DNA of 64,000 nucleotides, from NCBI GenBank assembly GCA_002379425.1, contig DFTH01000005.1, positions 28,537-92,536 on the forward strand, read 5' to 3'. The notes under the pieces were generated by a model that saw only the letters and a program-made list of their open reading frames with translations, was not told where the DNA came from and searched no databases. Below, in pieces: positions 8,776 through 16,321 of this stretch. Source of the stretch: Prevotella sp. UBA4217 (GTDB taxonomy: Bacteria > Bacteroidota > Bacteroidia > Bacteroidales > Bacteroidaceae). The position numbers were made by a program, and so were the translations under genes. The number at the start of each line of letters is the position of its first letter. Position 1 is the first letter of the stretch.

Positions 8776-10143
8776 ATGAGAAAACTACTACTTTTCGGAC
8801 TGGCTGCCCTGCTGATGGCGGGATGCTCCTCGGAGGGTGACCTGCCCGAGCCGAAGCCCGTGACACCCGTCACGCCAGAGCAACCTGAGGCGCAGACCGA
8901 CACCGTGAAGCCAGATGAGCCGGAACCCGAGACGCCCGTCAGGGTCGTCCCGGCGAAATACACCGTGGCACGGATGGACATCACCGTGGATGGCGGCATG
9001 GCCATCACCAGCAAGGACAAGGCCGACTACCGAGGCTGCACCATCAGGATAGAGGCCGACACCGCCACATGGAACTACGAAGGACGGGGGCGCATCCGCG
9101 GGCGCGGCAACTCCACCTGGGAGTGGTACCCTAAGAAGCCCTACCGCCTGAAACTCGACGAGAAGGCAGAGATCCTCGGACTGGCTGCCGACAAGGACTG
9201 GGTGCTGCTGGCCAACTATCGCGACCCGACACACCTGATGAACACTCTCGTCTTCAAGATGGGCGAACGACTGGGCATCCCCTACCCCAACCACACGCGC
9301 TACGTGGAACTGACCGTCAACGGCGACTATAAAGGACTGTACCAGTTGACGGAACAGGTGGAACAGGGCAAGAACCGTGTCAATATCGACAAGGAGGAAG
9401 GACTGCTGCTGGCCCTCGACGTGGATGACGGGCCTGAAAACTCGCCAGGGGCAGCGGATAATTTCTGGTCGGAGACCTACGGCCTGCCCGTCTGTCTCAA
9501 ATTCCCATCCTCCGGGGAGGAGGGGCAAGGGGTGGAGGCGAAGGACGCCGCCCGCGAAGAACTCGCCACCCTCGAGCGCACCATCGAGCATCACGACTAC
9601 AATGCCCTGGCGGAGATCATGGACATCCCCGTGATGATCGACTACCTGCTCATCCAGGAGTTTATCTATAATGTGGAGGTGGCGGCTCCCCGCAGCATCT
9701 TCCTGCACCGCGACAAGGGCGGCAAGTGGACCTACGGACCGCTATGGGACTTCGATGCCGGCTTCGACTTCGACTGGGGACAGATGACCACAGGGCACTA
9801 CTTCTTCAAGGACTACCGCGAGACCGTGCTCGGCACCGATCCCGCCCGCCATGTCAGCGACTACACCTATACCTCCAGTTTCTTTACTGATATGTGGAAA
9901 AACAAGCAGTTCGTCAGTGAGGTAAAGGCACGCTGGAAGGAGATAAAGCCCCGTATCATGGCGGAGATATGGCCCGAGGTGATGCGCTATGCCGAGGCCG
10001 CCGAGGAGGCCATGGCCCGCGATGCCAGCCGCTGGCCCATCGACAGACAGCCGAAGACGGAGATCAACCGCATGGAGAAATGGCTGAACTCGCGCGCGGT
10101 GTATATGGACAACATCGTGAGCGGATACCCTGCGGGGAGGTAA
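8776..10143 (+). CDS. CotH-kinase-family surface lipoprotein
   Basis: A 455-residue lipoprotein (lipobox LMAGC) with a proline/glutamate-rich linker (about residues 24-58) and then a CotH domain. CotH motifs are clear: IRGRGNSTWEWYPKKPYRLK, then LLANYRDPTHLMNTL, then YKGLYQLTEQVEQGKNRVNI, and the metal-binding-like WDFDAGFDFDWG. CotH proteins are atypical protein kinases best known from Bacillus spore coats; in Bacteroidota they are usually exported and uncharacterised. Here it heads a two-gene unit with a DUF6055 protein, next to the SusCD operon. The substrate is unknown, and activity outside the cell would need an extracellular phosphate donor. Confidence 0.9.
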   Translation: MRKLLLFGLAALLMAGCSSEGDLPEPKPVTPVTPEQPEAQTDTVKPDEPEPETPVRVVPAKYTVARMDITVDGGMAITSKDKADYRGCTIRIEADTATWNYEGRGRIRGRGNSTWEWYPKKPYRLKLDEKAEILGLAADKDWVLLANYRDPTHLMNTLVFKMGERLGIPYPNHTRYVELTVNGDYKGLYQLTEQVEQGKNRVNIDKEEGLLLALDVDDGPENSPGAADNFWSETYGLPVCLKFPSSGEEGQGVEAKDAAREELATLERTIEHHDYNALAEIMDIPVMIDYLLIQEFIYNVEVAAPRSIFLHRDKGGKWTYGPLWDFDAGFDFDWGQMTTGHYFFKDYRETVLGTDPARHVSDYTYTSSFFTDMWKNKQFVSEVKARWKEIKPRIMAEIWPEVMRYAEAAEEAMARDASRWPIDRQPKTEINRMEKWLNSRAVYMDNIVSGYPAGR

Positions 10144-10189
10144 GAGTTGAGAGTTAAGAGTTGAGAGTTAAGAGTTAAGAATTAAGAAT
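10144..10189. repeat. Tandem repeat of GAGTTAA/GAGTTGA
   Basis: About six 7-bp units fill the gap between the CotH and DUF6055 genes. A similar tract is at 59246-59275 before eno. Confidence 0.7.
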
Positions 10190-10190
10190 T

Positions 10191-11459
10191 ATGATTAGAC
10201 TGATTGGTAGTATGGTTCTGATGGCTTGCTGCTGTACGATGCAGGCACAGAACAAGAAGATCTATATCCCCGAGGACCTGCGGAAGATGGACCTGCAGGC
10301 CGACACCTCGCAGTGGAGCCTGAAGCGCTCGATAGAGACCGACGACCTGATCCTGATGTGGGAGCGGGGCTTCGGCAACGACACCAGCAATCCGCCCATG
10401 CTCGAAGGCAAGCCCATGAGTTTCAACCTGGAGAACCTGAAGAACCGCGTACAGGGATTCTACAATTTCTTCCGCGACACACTCGCCTTCTCGCTGCCAG
10501 GATCGAAATGCGACCAGTATAAGATGATGGTCATGGTGATGTACTCGCTCGACGGCACGGCCTACGGCGGTACCTACGACAACTTCATCGGTGCCCTGTG
10601 GGTGGCACCCAACCGCATACAGGACGAGAAGATGAACTGCATGGCACACGAACTGGGCCACTCCTTCCAACTCCAGATACCTGCCGACTCGGTGGGCGAC
10701 GCCTGGGGCGGCAGCGGCTTCTTCGAGATGACCTCACAGTGGATGCTCTGGCAGGTGAACCCCGACTGGATCACTGACGAGAACTACCACTTTGAGGCCT
10801 TCAAGCAACTGACCCACAAGGCCTACCTGCACCTGGATAATATCTACCACTCACCCTTCGTCATCCAGTGGTGGAGCGACCTCCACGGACGGAAGTCGAT
10901 TGCCGAACTCTACCGCCAGGGCAGGATCGGCGAGGACCCCGTGATGACCTACAAGCGGATGTACGGTCTCTCGCAGGACGCCTTCAACCGCGAGATGCTG
11001 CGCGGCTACCAGCACCTGGTGAACTTCGACTTCAAGCACGCCCGCAAGGAGACGCGCCAGTATGCCTGCACCTTTAATACGGAGGTGCAAGGCACGGGGG
11101 AACGCTCGATGAAGGTGGGCAGCGGATACCGTCCGAAGAACTTCCCCGAGGAGTATGGCTTCAACGCCATCCTGCTCGACAGTCTGGTGGATATCCAGAA
11201 GCCCGTCGAGGTGGCCGTCAGGGGCGTGAGCAACATGCACGCCCTCACCGCCGTCACTACCGATGGCGAGAGTATCTACAGCGACATCGATGCAGAGCAT
11301 TTCGAGGTGCCAAAGGGTAAGACGCTGAAACACCTCTACCTGATCGTGATGGGTGCGCCAACGGAGCACTACCAGATACCGATGCCCACAGAGGAGAACC
11401 CCGAACCGCCAAAGGCCGAGTTGGAAGACTTCCCCTACGAGTTCTGGGTCAACAACTAA
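10191..11459 (+). CDS. Secreted DUF6055 protein with HExxH motif
   Basis: A 422-residue exported protein (signal peptide ending MQAQ) that aligns by eye with the central region of the 5921 gene product. Shared landmarks are a GNDTSNPP/YDPNGSD region, YDNFIGALWV, MAHELGHSFQLQ near residue 150, and FFEMTSQWMLWQ about 30 residues later, which could give a third zinc ligand. The C-terminal half (HALTAVTTDGESIYSD, LYLIVMGAPTEHY) resembles residues 500-610 of the 5921 protein. It lacks the BACON and DUF4859 modules and a lipobox, so it may be periplasmic or released. Its second half was duplicated at 12759-13516, without the HExxH part. Confidence 0.8.
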   Translation: MIRLIGSMVLMACCCTMQAQNKKIYIPEDLRKMDLQADTSQWSLKRSIETDDLILMWERGFGNDTSNPPMLEGKPMSFNLENLKNRVQGFYNFFRDTLAFSLPGSKCDQYKMMVMVMYSLDGTAYGGTYDNFIGALWVAPNRIQDEKMNCMAHELGHSFQLQIPADSVGDAWGGSGFFEMTSQWMLWQVNPDWITDENYHFEAFKQLTHKAYLHLDNIYHSPFVIQWWSDLHGRKSIAELYRQGRIGEDPVMTYKRMYGLSQDAFNREMLRGYQHLVNFDFKHARKETRQYACTFNTEVQGTGERSMKVGSGYRPKNFPEEYGFNAILLDSLVDIQKPVEVAVRGVSNMHALTAVTTDGESIYSDIDAEHFEVPKGKTLKHLYLIVMGAPTEHYQIPMPTEENPEPPKAELEDFPYEFWVNN

Positions 11460-11467
11460 TCTTCTAA

Positions 11468-11538
11468 CGACTACGAATTACACGAATTTCACGAATAAAT
11501 CCACATTATATTCGTATAATTCGTGAAATTCGTAGTCG
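11468..11538. terminator. Inverted repeat between convergent genes
   Basis: The tract built of ACGAATT words (11468-11496) is complementary to 11519-11538 (ATTCGTGAAATTCGTAGTCG). It lies between the convergent DUF6055 and MgtC genes and may terminate both, though there is no long T run. Confidence 0.5.
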
Positions 11539-11584
11539 AAAAGAAATCCGTCTAATCCGTTAAATCCGTTGTCGGAAAGAAAAC

Positions 11585-12046
11585 TCATCCCTTATCCACG
11601 CGGTGTTTGTCGAACTTATGGAGGAAATAGTTGAAGGCCTCCAGTCCGGCAAGCACTAATATGGTGGCCGCTATGGCCAGGACATACATGCCACCGCCAC
11701 AGGCCAGACCGATGGCAGCCACCACCCATACGCCAGCCGCCGTGGTCAGTCCGCGCACGGCATTCTCGCTCTTATGGAAGATGATCGTACCGGCACCGAT
11801 GAAACCGATGCCGCTGACCACCTGTGCCGCCACGCGTGACACGTCGAGCCTGTGACCAGGCAGCGACACCACATCCTCGAAACCGTATGCCGAGACGATC
11901 ATAAACAGGGCCGAACCGAGTGCCACGAGGAAGTGCGTGCGGAACCCCGCCTCCTTCGCCCGATACTCACGCTCCAGACCGATCACACCACCAAGAATGG
12001 CGGCCACAAATATCCTTAGCACAAACTCCCAACTCATATCCATCAT
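11585..12046 (-). CDS. MgtC/SapB-family inner-membrane protein
   Basis: About 153 residues with the MgtC/SapB N-terminal membrane domain: LGGVIGLEREYRAKEAGFRTH, VSGIGFIGAGTIIF, VRGLTTAAGVWVVAAIGLACG. Four hydrophobic helices are visible. The family is linked to magnesium or phosphate stress and ATP-synthase control in pathogens; most Bacteroidota members are uncharacterised. Several starts are possible (GTG 12049, ATG 12046, 12043, 12037). The -7 element is at 12139-12146, and an octamer tandem repeat lies in the 5' leader. Confidence 0.9.
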   Translation of the reverse strand: MMDMSWEFVLRIFVAAILGGVIGLEREYRAKEAGFRTHFLVALGSALFMIVSAYGFEDVVSLPGHRLDVSRVAAQVVSGIGFIGAGTIIFHKSENAVRGLTTAAGVWVVAAIGLACGGGMYVLAIAATILVLAGLEAFNYFLHKFDKHRVDKG

Positions 12047-12050
12047 CACC

Positions 12051-12111
12051 TCAATTCTTCAATTTTTCAATTCTTCAATTCTTCAATTCTTCAATTCTTC
12101 AATTCTTCAAT
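12051..12111. repeat. Octamer tandem repeat TCAATTCT in the leader of the MgtC gene
   Basis: Seven and a half copies of the 8-bp unit, nearly pure, lie between the promoter and the start codon of the MgtC gene. The tract could vary in length by slippage. Confidence 0.85.
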
Positions 12112-12138
12112 ATCGCTATATAGTTATTATACTGGCTG

Positions 12139-12146
12139 CAAAGATA
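12139..12146 (-). promoter_or_regulatory. -7 element for the MgtC gene
   Basis: CAAAGATA on the plus strand reads TATCTTTG on the minus strand, about 93 nt before the MgtC start. Confidence 0.55.
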
Positions 12147-12189
12147 CATCAATTTGTTGGATTGGCAAAATAATAACGGGCAATAGCGT

Positions 12190-12766
12190 TAATTATCATT
12201 AATTATCAGGCCTCAGACTTGGCTTATTAAAGATGATTTGCTTATTTTGCAATTCATAAAACATAAAACATGAAATTAATAAGACAAGTCTTACTACTAA
12301 CGATATCTATATGGTTCCTGACGCTGCCGTCGCAAGGCAAGGACGACTACCGCTACCGTAACATCACGATGAACGACGGTCTGACGGCTAACACCGTGCG
12401 AAACATCGTGCAGGATCCATACGGTTTCATCTGGTTTGGCACTGACAACGGGCTCTGCCGCTATGACGGCCGACAGATGCAGTCGTACCGCATCCCGGAG
12501 TTGGGCATGAACCAGTATATCTCCGCCCTGCTGACCAGCGAGGATGCCGTCTATGCGGGAACGGAGAAAGGCGTGTTCCGCCTGACACAAGCCAACCAGC
12601 AGTTCACCCGCCTGCCGATGGAGATCAACTCGGCGGTGACCAGTCTGGCACTGGACAAGGAGGGTGGCCTCTGGGTATCGACGATGGAGAACGGCGTGTG
12701 GCACTATGGTATCAAGACAGGCCAGGCCAAGGCATATCCGTTGAAGGCTGACTTCAACGGGGCGGC
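12190..12766 (+). repeat. Duplicate of the hybrid-sensor promoter and 5' end
   Basis: This stretch matches 16242-16818 (leader, start codon and first ~165 codons) with only about six differences that I could count in the coding part. It stops exactly at GGGGCGGC, where it joins a different duplicated segment. Confidence 0.9.
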
Positions 12767-12785
12767 AGCGGTTTCTTCGAGATGA
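12270..12785 (+). pseudogene. 5' fragment of a hybrid two-component sensor
   Basis: It encodes the signal peptide and first propeller repeats (about 165 residues) of the intact sensor at 16322, then switches at GGGGCGGC (12759-12766) into DUF6055 sequence out of frame and stops after AVSSR. All kinase, receiver and DNA-binding domains are missing. The intact promoter region is retained, so it may still be transcribed. Its stop TGA overlaps the ATG of the following fragment (ATGA at 12782). Confidence 0.9.
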
Positions 12786-13516
12786 CCTCGCAGTGGATGC
12801 TCTGGCAGGTGAACCCCGACTGGCTAACGGATGAGAACTATCACTTTGAGGCCTTTAAGAAACTTACCCACAAGGCTTATCTCCATCTCGACAATATCTA
12901 TCACTCGCCCTTCGTCATCCAGTGGTGGAGCGACCTCCACGGACGGAAGTCGATTGCCGAACTCTACCGCCAGGGCAGGATAGGCGAGGACCCCGTGATG
13001 ACCTACAAGCGGATGTACGGTCTTTCGCAGGACGAGTTCAACCGTGAGATGTTGCGCGGCTACCAGCACCTGGTGAACTTCGACTTCAAGCATGCCCGTA
13101 AGGAGACGCGCCAGTATGCCTGCACCTTTAATACAGAGGTACAAGGCACGGGGGAACGCTCGATGAAGGTGGGCAGCGGATACCGCCCGAAGCAGTTCCC
13201 CGAGGAATACGGCTTCAACGCCATCCTCCTCGACAGCCTGGTGGATATCCAAAAGCCCATCGAGATTGCCGTCAGGGGCGTGAGCAATATGCACCCCCTC
13301 ACCGCCGTCACCACCGACGGCGAGAGCATCTACAGCGACATCGACGCCGAGCATTTCGAGGTGCCAAAGGGTAAGACGCTGAAACACCTCTACCTGATCG
13401 TGATGGGTGCGCCCACGGAACACTACCAGATACCCATGCCCACAGAGGAGAACCCCGAGCCCCCGAAGGTCGAGTTGGAAGACTTCCCCTATGAGTTCTG
13501 GGTGAAGAATGAATAA
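12782..13516 (+). pseudogene. 3' fragment of a DUF6055 gene
   Basis: Encodes 244 residues matching the second half of the 10191 gene product from MTSQWMLWQ to the end, roughly 93 percent identical at DNA level by eye. The HELGH zinc motif lies upstream of the junction and is absent, so no peptidase activity is expected. The homology begins at GGGGCGGC (12759; 10705 in the parent). A clean reading frame suggests the break is recent. An ATG happens to follow the junction and could allow coupled translation. Confidence 0.85.
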
Positions 13517-13559
13517 GCCGTTGGGAGATGCACCAGCGAGCTTGTGAGGCAGTAGATTC

Positions 13560-13625
13560 AACTATTAAATTAGTTTAAAAGTAATGGCGGATATTTGCAA
13601 GGTATCCGTCATTATTCTATCTTTG
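13560..13625 (+). promoter_or_regulatory. Promoter and candidate BlaI operator of the first BlaI/M56 operon
   Basis: The -7 element TATCTTTG is at 13618-13625. AACTA-N6-TAGTT at 13560-13575 resembles the dyad at the other BlaI gene (35924-35940). A further near-dyad AATGGCGGATA/TATCCGTCATT (13583-13593, 13603-13613) sits just above the -7 element. Operator function is inferred. Confidence 0.45.
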
Positions 13626-13655
13626 CAGTGATAAACTAATTTTTTCGTTGAAAAC

Positions 13656-14015
13656 ATGGTAAAGCTTACACCTAAAGAAGAAGAGATCATGGAGATCATC
13701 TGGCAACTTGGCAGTTGTACTCCTAAGGATGTGCTGGCCCGGTATGAAGACCCCAAGCCCCACATCAACACCATTGCCACGATGTTCCAGATGCTGGAAA
13801 AGAAAGGCTATCTGACGCACGAGGCAAAGGGGAGGGGCTATCTCTATCATCCAGTTGTCGCTCAGCAAGACTATGGGAAGTCGAAGTTCAGTTCGTTTGT
13901 AGACCGCTATTTTGAACATGACTATATGAAGGTCGTTTCGACACTGGTGAGTGAGGAGAAGGTCAGTCGCGATGAACTGCTTCAGTTTCTCAACAACTTG
14001 AAAAAGCAGCAGTGA
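13656..14015 (+). CDS. BlaI/MecI-family transcriptional repressor
   Basis: A 119-residue winged-helix repressor (LTPKEEEIMEIIWQLGSCTP, PHINTIATMFQMLEKKGYL). The family represses its own operon and is cleaved or released when the membrane M56 partner senses a signal. It overlaps the M56 gene (TGATG) and shares about half its sequence pattern with the 35475 gene product, including DEPKPHxNT. There is no beta-lactamase nearby, so the signal is probably not a beta-lactam response in the classical sense. Confidence 0.92.
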   Translation: MVKLTPKEEEIMEIIWQLGSCTPKDVLARYEDPKPHINTIATMFQMLEKKGYLTHEAKGRGYLYHPVVAQQDYGKSKFSSFVDRYFEHDYMKVVSTLVSEEKVSRDELLQFLNNLKKQQ

Positions 14016-15511
14016 TGGCCTCATTCCTCATATATATAATAAAGTGGGCAGCCGTACTGACACTGCTCTACTCGCTCTACGGTCTGTTGCTACGGCGTGA
14101 GACCTTTCATGGCGTGAACCGCGCCGTATTGCTCGCCATCCTGATTGGCAGCATGGTGCTGCCTCTCTGCACCATTGAGACGGAACGGCAGACGGTGATT
14201 GCGCAGGGTGTGCGTAGCACGGAAACGATTATCTCTGAGTCGATCGCTACCAGCCGGACAGTTGTGGATCGCGGGCTGGGTCATGGGGACAGGTTGCTTG
14301 ACCCAGACTTGGGTCATGAACCAGTCCCCGCGCTCCACGTGAAGGTTATCTGGGCACTGGAAGGCATCTATCTTATCGGACTGCTCTATTTCTGGTTTCG
14401 GTATGTCTTGGCAATAGTGGGTGTAGGCAGACTCATCATCGGCGGCATGCAGTTCGAGACGGCACTGCCGACCCCGAGGGGCGTAAAATACCTGAGCAAC
14501 CCCAAGGTGAAAGTATCCTGCAGTTGGCTGCGATGGATCTTGGTGAACCCTGCCGACAAAGCCAACGATACCATCCTGGCCCATGAACTGGCCCATGTGC
14601 GGCTGCTCCACTCGCTCGACATGCTGTTGTCAGAGATGACCTCATGCATGCTTTGGTTCTTGCCGTTCGCCTGGATGCTGCGGCGTGACCTGAAAGATAT
14701 CCACGAGTATCAGGCAGACCAATACGTCATCCATCATGGCTTCAATCGCGACAACTACGAGATGTTGCTGATAGACCGTGTGATAAAGGCCAACCCTCGG
14801 CCCGTTGTCAATGCTTTCAATCAGAGTCCGGTGAAGAGGCGGCTGGCAATGATGTACCGCAGGCAGTCGAGTCGCGTGGCAATGCTCAGGGTTATCTATA
14901 TGTTGCCCCTTGTCGCCATCGCCCTCACCGCCTTTGCCAGACCGGCAGCCATCGGCTCCATGGAGCATCATCTGCTGAGAGCAGAGGCCGAAGCCTATAA
15001 GATTGTAGACAGGGCACCGGCGTTCATCCCCGAAGACGAGCCTGTCGTCATGACCAGCGTGCCTGCACCACCCTTCTCACTGAAGAAAGAGACTGAAGCC
15101 GGAGGGCAACGGCATCATCTCTACTCGATCGATGTGGGGACACGCGACTTGTGGGGAGATTATGTCGAGATGTGTCGCGGCTTCAATTTCCGGCGCGTGA
15201 ATGGGGAGACCTATATGCAGGTGTTTGGCAGGATTGACAGTGATGAGGAGAAAATATGGCTTGGCGGGCCTGATACCTATATTGTCAATGAGACGACAGG
15301 CATCCGCTACAAGGCGCGACGCGCCCTGCTGCCTGCCGAACTGAACTGCGACATCGTGGTGAGGGGCTGCAAAGGGCAGGAGTTTATGTTCACCATCGTT
15401 TTCCCCGACCTGCCGAGCGGCTTCTGGGATGCCAGTATCTATGGCGTGCCCTACTGCCAACTGCGAGACGGAACCAGAATCATCAACGTCACACAATATT
15501 TCGACAATTAA
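14015..15511 (+). CDS. BlaR1-like M56 membrane metallopeptidase sensor
   Basis: An approximately 498-residue M56-family protein with transmembrane helices in the N-terminal third, zinc motif HELAH near residue 189, and the downstream EYQAD ligand motif (DLKDIHEYQADQYV). After a last helix near residue 295 it has a periplasmic tail of about 200 residues with no penicillin-binding or TonB domain that I recognise. ATG 14015 overlaps the BlaI stop; GTG 14012 is an alternative. An in-frame REP-like palindrome at 14264-14338 encodes a loop (GHGDRLLDPDLGHEPVP) between helices. It probably cleaves the BlaI protein when it senses an envelope signal. Confidence 0.9.
   Translation: MASFLIYIIKWAAVLTLLYSLYGLLLRRETFHGVNRAVLLAILIGSMVLPLCTIETERQTVIAQGVRSTETIISESIATSRTVVDRGLGHGDRLLDPDLGHEPVPALHVKVIWALEGIYLIGLLYFWFRYVLAIVGVGRLIIGGMQFETALPTPRGVKYLSNPKVKVSCSWLRWILVNPADKANDTILAHELAHVRLLHSLDMLLSEMTSCMLWFLPFAWMLRRDLKDIHEYQADQYVIHHGFNRDNYEMLLIDRVIKANPRPVVNAFNQSPVKRRLAMMYRRQSSRVAMLRVIYMLPLVAIALTAFARPAAIGSMEHHLLRAEAEAYKIVDRAPAFIPEDEPVVMTSVPAPPFSLKKETEAGGQRHHLYSIDVGTRDLWGDYVEMCRGFNFRRVNGETYMQVFGRIDSDEEKIWLGGPDTYIVNETTGIRYKARRALLPAELNCDIVVRGCKGQEFMFTIVFPDLPSGFWDASIYGVPYCQLRDGTRIINVTQYFDN
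14264..14338. repeat. REP-like palindrome inside the M56 gene
   Basis: Contains CATGGGGACAGGTTGCTTGA and, inverted, TCATGAACCAGTCCCCGCG, with inner arms CTGGGTCA/TGACCCAG (14276-14283, 14299-14306). The same core, in the same frame, is in the FecR-like gene at 44187-44258. Confidence 0.8.
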
Positions 15512-15514
15512 GAC

Positions 15515-16129
15515 ATGAAGCATACACTCATAGGCATCTGCCTTTTGACAGGCCTGCTCACCGCCATCGGCTGTACTACTAAGGACGGGCAGACAGCCAC
15601 AGAACGGGATGTCGTGTACGATGAAGACTGTCCCGCTATCTATGAGGCGCGACTTATCAAACCCTCCCACAACTACAAGAAACTCGACTGGGACAGTTAT
15701 GCCGTGTATGGCGACGTACCCATCGTGAGCAGCATAAAGCATACGGGCAATCCCACAGACAAGATGACCATCTGGCGCACTAAGGAGGCCACCTTTCTGG
15801 CTATTGTAATGAGACTGGGCTGGGTGCGCTCCTTTTTTTCATATTCCGATAGCATATATCTGCGTGACTGCGACACAGGTGAGAAATACCCCATCATCGA
15901 GGTCGTCAACTTCCCCTTCAATCAGGATTTCTTCATCGAAGGTGTGCCTGGCGACCACATCTATATGCTCCTGAAGTTCCAGCCTCTGCCAGAATCCACA
16001 CGTTATATTGATTACTATGAGCCATACGTCACTCAGGACTACGCGTTGGAATACAACAAACTGAGCATTGCGGCACTCGAGGCCAACCATCATATCATCA
16101 CCCCCGTTAAACGGAAAATCGTATATTAA
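15515..16129 (+). CDS. Lipoprotein of unknown function in the BlaI/M56 operon
   Basis: A 204-residue lipoprotein (lipobox TAIGC) three nucleotides after the M56 gene, so certainly co-transcribed. No domain is recognised. It is rich in tyrosine and aspartate, with beta-like segments (YIDYYEPYVTQDYALEYN). As the last gene of a sensor/repressor operon it may be the envelope target or ligand of the M56 sensor, but this rests on position only. The 190 nt after it up to the sensor gene contain only the sensor promoter region. Confidence 0.65.
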   Translation: MKHTLIGICLLTGLLTAIGCTTKDGQTATERDVVYDEDCPAIYEARLIKPSHNYKKLDWDSYAVYGDVPIVSSIKHTGNPTDKMTIWRTKEATFLAIVMRLGWVRSFFSYSDSIYLRDCDTGEKYPIIEVVNFPFNQDFFIEGVPGDHIYMLLKFQPLPESTRYIDYYEPYVTQDYALEYNKLSIAALEANHHIITPVKRKIVY

Positions 16130-16321
16130 GGATATATTTCGACACGCAAGTTGGCTTTATACCAATTTGTTTTTTAGGTGGCCGTGCGGGTGCGGGAGCA
16201 TCTGTACGGCCTTTGAAGACGCATCTTTATGCGGGAAACACTAATTATTGTTAATTATCAGGGCTCAGACTTGGCTTATTAAAGATGATTTGCTTATTTT
16301 GCAATTCATAAAACATAAAAC

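Noticed and set aside
13656..16129. Beta-lactam resistance operon
   Set aside because: BlaI and M56 genes are present, but there is no beta-lactamase or penicillin-binding domain.
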